Shown here: positions 33,917 through 44,324 of the stretch, in pieces
How positions within the stretch are numbered: position 1 is the first letter of the stretch
How the letters are laid out: each line of letters starts with the position of its first letter
Assembly (NCBI RefSeq): GCF_018991925.1
Contig: NW_024751680.1
Coordinates: forward strand, 89,501 to 153,500
Reading direction: 5' to 3'
Source of the DNA: Homarus americanus
Taxonomy: Eukaryota > Arthropoda > Malacostraca > Decapoda > Nephropidae
Length of the DNA: 64,000 nucleotides
Program-made: the position numbers and the translations under genes
Notes under the pieces: generated by a model
Database searches by the model: none
What the model was told of the DNA's origin: nothing
The model's input: only the letters and a program-made list of their open reading frames with translations

Positions 33917-36040
33917 TTGGCAGGAATTTACGAGCATTGTGTAATGGGAGACGTAAGTTTATTACTGTTTGGTGTGTGTATTAGTTTACACTCGGTCCTC
34001 CGTTACTGGCGAGCGGAGTCACACACAGGATTGAGGAGATGACGAGTGATTAGAGTGACCATTGTAGGATCATTTTCTCTCGCCTTTTTCCCCCTCCCAG
34101 ATTATGGTGTGTGTGTGTGTACTTGCTTATACACACACTGATGACCTGTGTTGGGGGGGGGGGACAGCTATTGATCATGACCTAACGTGACCTGTGTGTA
34201 GGGGTTTCGGAAAGGCGAGATGGAGGAGACTGGTGAGCGCTGGGGAGTGTTTGGTGTGTAGTATACTGCTGTTGATTTAAGGGGTAACTCCTGAATTCGT
34301 ATTTTTTTGGGGGGATCTAAAAAAGTAAAACCGTTCTTGTAAAATTTAGAACGTTATATCATAGATCACGAGAAAAAAAAACAGGAGAGAACGTAATAAA
34401 ACTAGTATACATTAATAGTTAGCAAAAATATTTTCCACTCATATGCCAGTTAACAGCTGGTTAAATATTTGTGTGATGGCGGCATGTTGAGCAGCAGCAG
34501 CAGCAGCGGGGTTATGATAAATTATTCAACACATAGAATGTTGTGTGCGAGGTTATGAACTTTTTATAACTAATTTAACTGTGAAAAGTTTGATTTTTTA
34601 TGCATTAACTGAAAAAAGTATTTACATATTGTAATTTTTTGGGTTAACCTTGGATAACTTTTAGAGGGAAAACTTTGTCCAGAATCTAAATCTTTTAAAC
34701 AGGTCAGGATTTTTTCTTAGGAAAGGAAACTAATTTTTCCCCTGTTTTACTCAGACCAAAGGTAAAAAAAAATAGTTTGCATGAATCTTTTAAAACAAAT
34801 ACATCCAGTAAAGTAAACACACGAATTAGCTGCGTCGGTTAGTAGGTGGGAGGGAGTAAAGCCGGTACCCCGTCGCTCCATAAGCCAACAGGACTACGTA
34901 GTCTGATTTGGCCGATTCACTTAATAGAACCACTAAACAAATACTGTGCGGAAATATATTTGATTTTAATTTCAATAATTATGTAGAATTAAAAATGATA
35001 ATTTTATAAATCTGTTAATTAATTAATTGTACAGATATGAGGTTCACTTCTTAGTATAATTAATTCACATATGAAAGAGGATAGTAAATTATATGTTCTG
35101 TCAGGCCTTGGACTGCGGGACTTAACCTGAAGTGCGGCAGCTAGATATACCTACTCGTGAATCTAAAGTCTTATACCATAATTAATATTCTTGAGAATCT
35201 TATTCATTTAATTAATACCAAAAATATTTCGTTTGAATTACAAGGCTGTATTTGATTAGCCAATGAGAGTACAGTATTAGGTATAACTAGTGCATACTTA
35301 TTGACTCGATTTACAACGGGAGGGAACCAGGTCTTGTTATACTAAAGAAAACCGTCGTAATTGGTAGACTTAAAAAAAAATTAAGTGGGGGGAAGAAATT
35401 CAGTTTATTCTCTCTCGTCTGCCAGGGAGGAATAATAGCAGATTTATTCCAGTGCAGCAGATGAGCTTTTAAATAAACATCACACTAGGATTGGCGTGAA
35501 TGTATTTCCCTTCATAAACTGGGACGTGAGAGTGAGTTATTAAATGGTAACTGGGGCGGAGGGGGAGACAGGGAGAAGGAGGAGACGGGGAGAAGGAGGA
35601 GACGGGGAGAAGGAGACGGGGAGAAGGGGGAGAAGGAGACAGAGAAAAGGAGACAGGGGCTAGAAAAGAGAGAGAGAGAGAGAGAGAGAGGGAAATGAGA
35701 GAAGAAAGATGAGGAGTACAGGAAATAGAGGGAAACAGAGAGAGAGAGAGAATGAGAAACGGAAAAAGATGATAAAGAAAGAAAAAATGAGATGGCATGA
35801 GATATAATAGATATTTCTGATGAGTTAAAAATAAAAATTAAAGAAGCGAAATTTTAATCAGAAAAAAAACACATTTCCATAAACATAAGAAAACTTGCCT
35901 TACACGTTAACATTATTATACATAACATCAATACACAAGATGAAGTGGACACCTGGTTTAATAGGGATTACCTGGATAATTAGTGGATAATCTCCTGTGA
36001 TCTCTCACCTGTGTCTCTGAGTTGGCGCGTAACTGCTTCT
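33917..36040. other. Intron 2 interior without genes
   Basis: It holds a (CAG)n run of 6-7 units at 34488-34507 and a purine-rich GGAGACGGGGAGAAGG array with (GA)n at 35530-35760. The rest is AT-rich and featureless. Confidence 0.6.
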
Positions 36041-36044
36041 GTGG

Positions 36045-36217
36045 ACTAGGAATGAATAGTAGTTTCGTTCTGGGTTGTGTAGTCGATGTAGTTTCGCTCC
36101 GGGTTGTGTTGTCGATGTAGTTTCCTTTCGGGTTGTGTTGTGTGTGTGTCGTTCCGGGTTGTGTTGTGTGTGTGTCGTTCCGGGTTGTGTTGTGTGTGTG
36201 TCGTTCCGGGTTTTGGT
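36045..36217. repeat. About 30-bp minisatellite
   Basis: Five units are built on CGTTCCGGGTTGTGTTGTGT and GTCGATGTAGTTTC variants; the last three contain GTGTGTGTCGTTCCGGGTTG. Confidence 0.85.
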
Positions 36218-36435
36218 GTCGCGTCTGGGAAATGATTTTGGGTTAGATTTGGTTAGGTTAGGTTTGGTTAGGTTAGGTTTCTTTGCTAAAGTTTCCGATA
36301 CAATCCAAATACTGTACACCCGAGGACGATCTGTAACCCAACCCCACTCGAGGACGACCTACAACCATACTTGAGGCTCAGGTGTTACACTCGAGTTACA
36401 GCTCTGGCAGGTGTGTGTGTGTGTAGTTTATGTGA

Positions 36436-37163
36436 TCACCTGAAGATTAACCTCCCCCCCCCTCCCTGCCTCGGCTTATTTCACCTTGTAATTAACCACC
36501 CTAACGCTACTCTGGGGATGTTGAGGTTAGGTTAGGTTTATTAAGTAAGGCTAGGTTCGGTTGACAGGTTAGGTTAGGTTAGGTTAGGTTAGGTTAGGTT
36601 AGGTTTATTAAGTAAGGTTAGGTTCGGTTGACAGGTTAGGTTAGGTTAGGTTTATTAAGTAAGGCTAGGTTCGGTTGACAGGTTAGGTTAGGTTAGGTTA
36701 GGTTAGGTTAGGTTTGGTTTATTAAGTAAGGCTAGGTTCGGTTGACAGGTTAGGTTAGGTTAGGTTTATTAAGTAAGGCTAGGTTCGCTTGACAGGTTAG
36801 GTTCGGTTGACAGGTTAGGTTAGGTTTATTAAGTAAGGCTAGGTTCGGTTGACATGTTAGGTTAGGGGTTAGGTTAGGTTAAAGTAAAGACTAGGTTCGG
36901 TTGACCGGTTCGGGACAGGTTAGGTTCGGTTCGGTTGACAGGTTAGGTTAGGTTTATTAAGTAAGGCTAGGTTCGGTTGACAGGTTAGGTTAGGTTAGGT
37001 TAGGTTAGGTTTATTAAGTAAGGCTAGGTTCGGTTGACAGGTTAGGTTAGGTTAGGTTTGGTTTGGTTTATTAAGTAAGGCTAGGTTCGGTTGACAGGTT
37101 AGGTTAGGTTTGGTTTATTAAGTAAGGCTAGGTTCGGTTGACAGGGTGTTCAATCTTGGGTAG
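36436..37163. mobile_element. TTAGG-core foldback family, large member (about 730 bp)
   Basis: The left end TCACCTGAAGATTAACCTCC leads to GGCTTATTTCACC. The right end GGGTGTTCAATCTTGGGTAG is a degenerate mirror of the family end (GGGTGTCTAATCTTCAGGTGA). Between them lies a composite array: runs of GGTTA alternate with a linker TTTATTAAGTAAGGCTAGGT plus TCGGTTGACA, about 10 times. Confidence 0.7.
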
Positions 37164-37384
37164 AATGGACGAGTTGACGGTTCTGCGTAAACACAAGAAA
37201 TACACTCTGCCACGTTCGTAGAGTGATACGGTATATATAATTTGTAATAAAATTTTAAAGTCCTGCTATAATAGTCGAGATAAGTTTATTTCTCTAGAAA
37301 CAGGGCCGCCATTTGCAATGACGTCACCACCTTCCCGGCAGACGACGTTCTCCAACACTCACCGCTGCCGTCGGCGGCAGTACA

Positions 37385-37612
37385 AAGGATGGCATCTTCT
37401 TACCCCAAATGCCACGTTCAGGTAAGTTTAAAGGGTGGTTTTTTTTATGGTCTAAGTCATGGACATTTCGTAAGTGAAGAAATGTGCCGTGAAGAGCAGC
37501 TTCAAACATAGGTTGGATGGATAGAGGAGCGATAGGGGTTGGGTATATGTGGGACTGCCCAGTATGGGCCAATAGGCTCGCTGCAGTTTCCTCCATTCTT
37601 ATGTTCTTAAGG
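37385..37612 (+). repeat. Interspersed repeat 3' part (decapod-type LINE/SINE tail)
   Basis: GTGGGACTGCCCAGTATGGG, CCAATAGGCTCGCTGCAG and TTTCCTCCATTCTTATGTTC form a block I recognise from memory as very common in decapod genomes, ending in TTCTTATGTTCTTA. The 5' boundary is uncertain. The minus-strand frame at 37324-37596 is not a gene. Confidence 0.55.
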
Positions 37613-38149
37613 ACATTAAAAAAGTTCCGTGTTCACACCAGCTCAGCTGTCATGTACTCTTACCCGGTAGACTTTTTTTTCAGTTCATTTACAGAGTATA
37701 TCAGTACTAGAGGGAGATACAAATCAATTTAGAAGTAATGACATTGTCTGGACTTTGTTTTGAGAATGACTGATGCTAGGTAAACATGACAACATAGTGC
37801 TGTTATTGTTTTGATGATTCACTAATGAACCACTGGGATATATCATCATTTATATTAATTAATGGGTAAAATTTTACTTTAACTATCATAAGTATTTGGA
37901 TGCTTAGATTCGAGAAAGACACAATTGGGTAAATGTTAAGTTTTGGTCATCCCTGTACTTAGATATGCAAACTGCTTTTTTCCTGGTGGTTTGTGATGTG
38001 TTATGAACGATTTAGACCTTCATTTCTATCGGAAATCACTAGTTTTGAGTTACCCCCACCGGTGTATGTTAAGCTAACCTGCCATCTTAGGAAAAAATAA
38101 CGACCGTCAACTCGTCCATTACCAGGGGTTTCCTGTACAGAGTTTTGGC

Positions 38150-38778
38150 CGTGGAGTGTACGTCACTTCTGTTGTGTACGTCACTTGTGTTATGTACGTC
38201 ACTTGTTTTTGTGTACGTCACTTGTTTTTGTGTACGTCACTTGTTTTGTGTACGTCACTTGTTTTGTGTTCGTCACTTGTTTTGTGTACGTCACTTGTTT
38301 TGTGTACGTCACTTGTTTTGTGTTCGTCACTTGTTTTGTGTACGTCACTTGTTTTTGTGTTCGTCACTTCTGTTGTGTACGTCACTTGTTTTGTGTTCGT
38401 CACTTGTTTTTGTGTTCGTCACTTGTTTTTGTGTACGTCACTTGTTTTTGTGTACGTCACTTGTTTTGTACGTCACTTGTTTTGTATACGTCACTTGTTT
38501 TGTTCATCACTTCTTTCTGTTGTGTGCGTCACATGTTTTGTGTACGTTACTTGTTTTGTGTACGTCACTTGTTTTTGTGTACGTCACTTGTTTTTGTGTA
38601 CGTCACTTGTTTTTGTGTACGTCACTTGTTTTGTGTACGTCACTTGTTTTTGTGTACGTCACTTGTTTTGTGTACATCACTTGTTTTGTGTACGTCACTT
38701 GTTTTATGTACGTCACTTGTGTTATGTACGTCACTTGTTTTGTGTACGTCACTTGTTTTGTGTGCGTCACTTGCTTTC
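38150..38778. repeat. 19-21-bp minisatellite rich in ACGTCAC (CRE half-sites)
   Basis: The unit TGTGTACGTCACTTGTTTT(T)G is repeated about 30 times with few variants (GTTCGTCAC, GTACATCAC). Each unit carries CGTCA, the CREB/ATF half-site, in TACGTCAC, one base from the full palindrome. All three plus-strand frames stay open for over 200 codons, an artefact. Confidence 0.95.
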
Positions 38779-39370
38779 TATACGCCACTTCGCTACAGAA
38801 CATGTCAACAAGATAGTATGTTTTATCCCAGCTTACCAGAAAACTCGAGTGTTTGAGCCTTAACACACTGCACCTCAGCTTGACATAACTCGTGTTTACT
38901 CAAGCCTCCACAGTCTCTCGCAGCTGAGTGTTCAAACAAACATTACGTTGTGTGCTTAGACGCCTCACTTGTTGAAGCGCATTAATATAACAACAATAAA
39001 CAGAAAGATTCCATTTATTTCATATTTTAGTAGTTGATCTGTAGTGAATATGTTGGTACTTACGAGATTACGCTTAAAGTATCTTGGTTGTCGAGGAGTA
39101 GTAATGCATTATGACTTCACTAAGGGAGTAAGTATATAATTTTCTTTCTTTTTACGTTACAGATCATAAATTCTTTTATAGCTGTTAGTATTATTAGTTA
39201 AGGATTTGATGATAGCATTTATTAAAAAAAAAAAAAAAGAAAAAAAAATATTGCTTTCTTCAATAGTTTCGTGAAAGGAAAAAATTTATCTAAATACAGT
39301 AGTCATATTGGTGTTTGTGTTTACGACTTCATCACTAGTTAGGTGTCATTGTGGTGTTCCAATATTCGAA

Positions 39371-39596
39371 TCACCTGAAGATTAGCCCTCCCAGCTTATT
39401 AAACAACTTTACCTGGGGGGATTAGGTTAGGCTAGGCTATGGCATGTTAGATTAGTGTTAGGGATGTTAGATTAGGTTATGTTAGCGTCAGTGGTTAGGT
39501 TAGCATTAGGTTAGTGTAGGTTAGGGTTAGGTTAGGTTAGCATAAGAATGGTTAATCTTAAGGTGAAATAAGCTAGGGTGTCTATTCTTCAGGTGT
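39371..39596. mobile_element. TTAGG-core foldback family, complete member (226 bp)
   Basis: Left TCACCTGAAGATTAGCCCTC, then CCAGCTTATT; right AAATAAGCTAGGGTGTCTAT, then TCTTCAGGTG, its inverted complement with two or three changes. The core is degenerate GTTAGG/GATTAGG pentamers. An inner half-copy of the end (GTTAATCTTAAGGTGAAATAAG) precedes the right terminus. Confidence 0.8.
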
Positions 39597-39777
39597 TCTC
39601 AATTTTTATTATTAATTTAACTCACTCCTGCACCCAGCTTATAATAATCAGTGTTGTTATATCAGAGCGTTCAGATAAAAGAATATGTAATCTCAGTAAA
39701 GTAACTAATGGGTGTTTACATAATTCAGCCTTGATCTCGCTGCATTAGTAAAAGCTGCAGAGAATTGCCCTGAGACC

Positions 39778-40368
39778 GACTCTGCTCTGCTCTGCTCTGC
39801 TCTGCTCTGCTCTGCTCTACTCTACTCTACTCTACTCTACTCTACTCTGCCCTGCTCTACTCTTCTGCCTTACTCTACTCTGCTCTGCTCTGCTCTGCTC
39901 TACTCTACTCTGCCCTGCTCTACTCTACTCTACTCTGCCCTGCCCTGCTCTACTGTACTCTACTCTGCCCTACTCGACTCTGCTCTACCTTATTCTACTC
40001 TACTCTAATTTACTCTACTCTGCTTTACTCTACTCTACCTTATTCTACTCTACTCTAATTTACTCTACTGTACTCTACCCTACTCTACTCTGCTCTACTC
40101 TGCCATACTCTACTCTAATTTACTCTAATTTACTCTACTCTGCCTTATTCTACTCTACTCTAATTTACTCTACTCTACCCTACTCTACTCTAATTTACTC
40201 TACCCTACTCTACTCTACTCTACTCTCATCTACTCTAATCTACTCTGCCCTACTCTACTTTACTCTGCCCTACTCTACTCTACTATAATTACTCTACTCT
40301 GCTCTAATTTACTCTACTCTTCCCTACTCTACTTTGCTCTACTCTACTTTGCTCTACTCTAACCAAAT
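39778..40368. repeat. 590-bp CTCTA/CTCTG pentanucleotide array
   Basis: Runs of CTCTG, CTCTA, CCCTG and CTCTAATTTA form a variant pentamer array, interrupted but continuous. It ends against AACCAAATTGAACCTAACAG, which leads into the foldback end repeats at 40414. Confidence 0.95.
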
Positions 40369-40370
40369 TG

Positions 40371-40530
40371 AACCTAACAGAACTCACCCTAACCAAACCT
40401 AACACCTAGGTAGCGTTAGGGTGTCTAATCTTCAGGTGAAATAAGTTAGGGTGTCTAATCTTCAGGTGAAATAAGTTAGGGTGTCTAATCTTCAGGTGAA
40501 ATAAGTTAGGGTGTCTAATCTTCAGGTAGT
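40371..40530. repeat. Foldback-family right end, amplified as four 30-bp tandem copies
   Basis: GTTAGGGTGTCTAATCTTCA followed by GGTGAAATAA is repeated four times (40414-40528), each identical to the family terminus. AACCTAAC-type pentamers precede it. No left end is present. Confidence 0.9.
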
Positions 40531-40806
40531 TTTCTTAATGTTGTTCCCTTCGTCTTCTGCCTCAGTTGAAGTTGTACCCTCAGATCCTATATAAAAAAAA
40601 AAGACTCACGGCGAGTTACTTTATATACCAACTTCTGCAGATTTGAGATTCAACGACTAAAACATATTTCAGTCCCTTGTTCAATATGAAACCCGGGCGG
40701 CGACGGCGGCTGTCACTCGTCCACACACTGCCGAGTGAATTTGGGGCAACGTCTGGTCTCGTCTGAAAATTTGGTCTTCTCCGGCACACACAAGACACGT
40801 ATCATA

Positions 40807-41120
40807 TTTGTTGTGCCTTTACTTACTTACAACACCCAGTACACGCAGATCTCATTATTATGGCGCCTTTACATACTTACAACCCCCAGCACACACAGAT
40901 ATCATTATTATGGCGCCTTTACATACTTACAACCCCCAGCACACACGCAGATATCATTATTATGGCGTCTTTACTCAACACAACACAGACACCATTATTG
41001 TGTGCGCTCCTACTTATGAAACTCGCCTTAACTGTTACTGTGTGTTCCATGGTCCTGTTAACTGTTACTGTGTGTTCCGTGGTCCTGTTAACTGTTACTG
41101 TGTGTTCCGTGGTCCTGTAA
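40807..41120. repeat. Two adjacent minisatellites (about 53 bp x3 and 29 bp x3)
   Basis: CATTATTATGGCGCCTTTAC, ATACTTACAACCCCCAGCAC and ACACAGATAT recur at 40852, 40904 and 40957 with variants. From 41035 the unit TTACTGTGTGTTCC(G/A)TGGTC plus CTGTTAACTG occurs three times. They are non-coding, in intron 2. Confidence 0.85.
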
Positions 41121-41198
41121 TAACCTCTCCTGGGAATATTATCTGGGTCTTCCCCCCTCATTTTTTTTATTAGATATTGCTGTAATTATTTTTTAAAC

Positions 41199-41376
41199 AC
41201 CTGAAGATTAAGTCCCCTAGTTTATTTTACCTGAAGATTAGCCCCTTCTAGCTTATTTCACCTGAAGATTAGCCCCCTCTAGCATATTTCACCCGAAGAT
41301 TAGCCATTTTTAGCTTAATTCACCTGAAGATTAGCCCCATAGCTTATTTCACCTGAAGATTAGCCCCCGCTAGCTC
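41199..41376. repeat. Foldback-family left end, amplified as about six 30-bp tandem copies
   Basis: CACCTGAAGATTAGCCCC(CT)TAGCTTATTT is repeated about six times with small changes, in the opposite orientation to the array at 40414. TTAGG-type pentamers (GGGTTAGGTTAGG) follow at 41424. Confidence 0.9.
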
Positions 41377-41469
41377 CGAAAATAATATTTGTTTTAATGT
41401 TAAAGTTTGTCTTGGTGTTCAGTTGGGTTAGGTTAGGTTGAGATTAGGTTGGGTTAGGTTTTTAGAGAA

Positions 41470-41892
41470 GATGGTTTAACCCTTTAAGGACGATGTTTTA
41501 ACCCCTTTATGGATGATAATTTACCGTTTGATGAAGAGGATGGTTTAACTCTTAAAGGGTGATGGTTTATACCTCTAAGGATTATGATTTAGCTATTAGA
41601 GGAAGATGGTTTAGCGATTAGAGGAGGAATATTTAGCTATTAGAGGAGGAATATTTAGCTATTTTAAGTTGGTTTAGCTATTAGAGGAGGAAGGTTGAGC
41701 TATTTTTAGATGATTTGGCTATTATAGGAAGAAGATTCGGCTATTTTAAGACGATTTAGCTATTAGAGGAGGAAGATTTAGCTATTTTTAGTTGATTTAG
41801 CTATTAGAGGAGGAAGATTTAGCTATTTTAAGATGATTTAGCTATTAAACGAAGATGACTGAATTATTTAATGGCTAGTTTAACGTTTTGTC
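41470..41892. repeat. Degenerate array of GATGGTTTAACCC and GAGGAGGAAGATTTAGCTAT units
   Basis: The first part shows GATGGTTTAACCCTTTAAGG-like units. The second shows TTTAGCTATTAGAGGAGGAA units of about 30-55 bp. A related GATGGTTTAACCCTTTGAGG array occurs at 62362-62462. Confidence 0.75.
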
Positions 41893-42159
41893 CTTAAAGG
41901 GTTCATATCCTACCATGAACCAATTACCAACACTTACCTTAATGGGAAATAGGGTTAAATGGGGCATCCTATTTTTCTTGACTCGATAAGGCTGCTCATT
42001 ATTTTCCTCTTGTACGAACTGGTTGGTAGATGATGATGTAAATAAGTCGAGTAATTAATTTGATTTTTGTTAATTACTTTTGCTATTACCCTTTGTTGTT
42101 GTTGTGAGATGGAGGTTGTAAATGATAAGGTGTTGTAGGGTTTATTGTTTAGAAGCTGG

Positions 42160-42735
42160 TGCTATGGTGAGTGTGTATAGTGATGTTTTCTGTGTATGGT
42201 ATGTATAGTGATGTTTTCTGTGTATGGTGGGTGTGTATAGTGATGTTTTGTGCTGTGTATGGGGTGTGTGTGTGTGTATAGTGATGTTCTGTGTATGGTG
42301 TGTGTGTGTATAGTGATGTTTTGTGCTGTGTATGGGGTGTGTGTGTGTGTATAGTGATGTTTTCTGTGTATGGTATGTGTGTGTATAGTGATATTTTGTG
42401 CTGTGTATGGTGTGTGTGTGTGTGTATAGTGATGTTTTCTGTGTATGGTGGGTGTGTATAGTGATGTTTTGTGCTGTGTATGGGGTGTGTGTGTGTGTAT
42501 AGTGATGTTCTGTGTATGGTGTGTGTGTGTATAGTGATGTTTTGTGCTGTGTATGGGGTGTGTGTGTGTGTATAGTGATGTTTTCTGTGTATGGTATGTG
42601 TGTGTATAGTGATATTTTGTGCTGTGTATGGTGTGTGTGTGTGTGTATAGTGATGTTTTCTGTGTATGGTGGGTGTGTATAGTGATGTTTTGTGTTGTGT
42701 ATGCTGGATGTGTACTGTGATGTTTTCTGTATGGT
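42160..42735. repeat. TATAGTGATGTTTT minisatellite with a higher-order period of about 220 bp
   Basis: Basic units of about 45-60 bp contain TATAGTGATGTTTTCTGTGT or TATAGTGATGTTTTGTGCTG plus a (GT)n spacer. The ordered set from about 42229 repeats at about 42450 with the same variants in the same order (GGGTG, GGGGTG, TTCTGTG, GTATG). This shows a four- to five-unit block was duplicated as a whole. Confidence 0.85.
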
Positions 42736-42899
42736 GGGTGTAATTAGCTTCCTTGTGTTGGATGGTACAAGGCGTTTCAGTACAAGTTTGTAGTCAATAG
42801 TTTTATCTGTCTTTGTGCATTTGGTTCCTCTTCTGTTATCTGTACAGGTGTTTTAGTTATTTGGTGCCGTACCTGTAAAGTTCCCTGACACTCGTACAG

Positions 42900-44324
42900 G
42901 TGTTGGAGGCGCTCTACTACTGTCCTGCCAGCGAGGACGTCAGCCGCACCGTAAACATTACCTGGAGGTTGTTGGAGACGTCCAGCAGTCCCGCTCCGGA
43001 GCTCCACTTCATTACTTCCACCAGGCCCCTGGAGGATGACCTCAACCTCGCCACATCTCCACGCCCGTGTCCTGAAAATGTTTCTTATCTCAGCCCTGAA
43101 AACATTTTAGGAAGATCGAGACACACCACTTATTCTTCGCCGCCGAGAGGGGAAGTAACTCGCGCACTTTTCCAGGATGAATGTGAGGCCTCAGGATCCG
43201 TTCAGTCTCGCGAAGGAAACTCCAGACGCCGGACTATGTCGCAACCAACAGAAGATAATTCAGAGAGAGTCGGTCAGCTGCAAGCAGTTTTAAATGCCTT
43301 GCTTGGAGGAAATATTAACAGCGAGACGAAGAACTTAAGCCAACTGCTGAAGGGGCTGGCAGATGTAGGCAGGTCGGCCCCGAGTGCAGTTCCCTGTCCA
43401 CTAACCAGCAGCAGAAGACAGAGTCTGACGGAGACTAATCCTTCTTTTGTGTTTAGCCAACCGTGCGAAGAGACTGAAGACCCGAAGATGATGAGGGAGT
43501 GTCAGGACCTACAGCAGCTTGCGGTGGTTCATGACATACTGCAGAAGGCGCCGCAGTACTCCGCTACAGTATGGAGTGATGGTATAGACCCCGAAGTTCC
43601 CACCTTGAATTTTAGCAACTTGGCTCAAAGCGCTGACACAAACACTGTGGGTTGTGTGCTTCCAAACTGCTGTAAAGAAGACGAGGTTCTGAATTCTGGA
43701 GGATATTTGGGTAAAAATGGTGTGATGGCCAGGGAGAAGAGAAGGAACTGGTTAAAAAATGTAAACGATGATGACGATAAAGACTTTGAACCTTTGTGGT
43801 GTGATGAGACGTCACAGCCCACGTACAGAGACGATGTGATGATCTCCAGCACCCTGCGGAGTGATTCGGAGGAGGAGGAGGAGGAGGCGAAAATAACCCA
43901 GCCTACTGATGGAGCACAAGATGATGACTCGTCGCTCAGCAGCAGCAGCTTCCACCTGGCCGACTTACTACGATCGCTACAGCTACAGGAGCATCGCCTC
44001 CGTCTGTTCCCGTGGTCAAGACGCGCCTCTGACAGCTCCCTCTTGCCCTCGCTCACACAGACACCCCGTCGGAGGTCGTCGACACCACCACCGGTCAGAC
44101 GACGCCCCCACGACCTGACGAAATATAAAACCGAACTCTGCCGGTCATTCCAGTACAACGGCTACTGCGGGTACGGGGACGCCTGCCTCTACGCCCACGG
44201 GTCGCTGGATCTCCGCATCTATCCGAAGCATCCGATGTACCGCACCAAACAGTGTTACAGCTTCCATAATAAAGGCTTTTGTCTGTACGGCAGCAGGTGT
44301 CAGTTCCTTCACGTCCTAGATTAA
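42900..44324 (+). CDS. TIS11-like gene, terminal coding exon with fingers 3 and 4
   Basis: The acceptor TTCCCTGACACTCGTACAG ends at 42899 and the exon opens in phase 0, matching exon 2. It encodes residues 201-674. The long middle is unstructured: Ser/Pro/Arg-rich with R-R-R-T-M-S, R-R-Q-S-L and R-R-A-S (about residue 574) basophilic-kinase sites, a leucine-rich segment (L-Q-A-V-L-N-A-L-L), and an acidic S-E-E-E-E-E-E-A run near residue 523. The C-terminus is a second TTP-type tandem domain: K-Y-K-T-E-L lead-in, finger 3 (Cys614, Cys623, Cys629, His633), an 18-residue linker, and finger 4 (Cys652, Cys661, Cys667, His671). TAA at 44322-44324 falls three residues after the last zinc ligand, so the usual C-terminal CNOT1-binding segment of the family is absent. 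The GC content and codon use contrast with the surrounding AT-rich DNA. A minus-strand frame at 43625-44158 is a shadow. Confidence 0.93.
   Translation: MLEALYYCPASEDVSRTVNITWRLLETSSSPAPELHFITSTRPLEDDLNLATSPRPCPENVSYLSPENILGRSRHTTYSSPPRGEVTRALFQDECEASGSVQSREGNSRRRTMSQPTEDNSERVGQLQAVLNALLGGNINSETKNLSQLLKGLADVGRSAPSAVPCPLTSSRRQSLTETNPSFVFSQPCEETEDPKMMRECQDLQQLAVVHDILQKAPQYSATVWSDGIDPEVPTLNFSNLAQSADTNTVGCVLPNCCKEDEVLNSGGYLGKNGVMAREKRRNWLKNVNDDDDKDFEPLWCDETSQPTYRDDVMISSTLRSDSEEEEEEAKITQPTDGAQDDDSSLSSSSFHLADLLRSLQLQEHRLRLFPWSRRASDSSLLPSLTQTPRRRSSTPPPVRRRPHDLTKYKTELCRSFQYNGYCGYGDACLYAHGSLDLRIYPKHPMYRTKQCYSFHNKGFCLYGSRCQFLHVLD

Noticed and set aside
36540..37140. True telomere or subtelomere
   Set aside because: The TTAGG-type runs are short, interrupted by a linker and flanked by inverted ends, with genes on both sides; an interstitial origin is more likely.
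38145..38863. Three overlapping plus-strand frames over 220 codons with Cys-Val-Arg-His-Leu periods
   Set aside because: An artefact of the 19-21-bp minisatellite; the same peptide period occurs in all frames.
43625..44158. A 177-codon minus-strand frame
   Set aside because: A shadow of the terminal TIS11-like exon, which has the domain evidence on the plus strand.
27335..44324. Two separate CCCH genes (27335-30603 and 42900-44324)
   Set aside because: Exon 2 ends with a donor and no stop, and the 42900 exon has an acceptor and no early Met; phases match 0/0. One gene is simpler, though cDNA would settle it.
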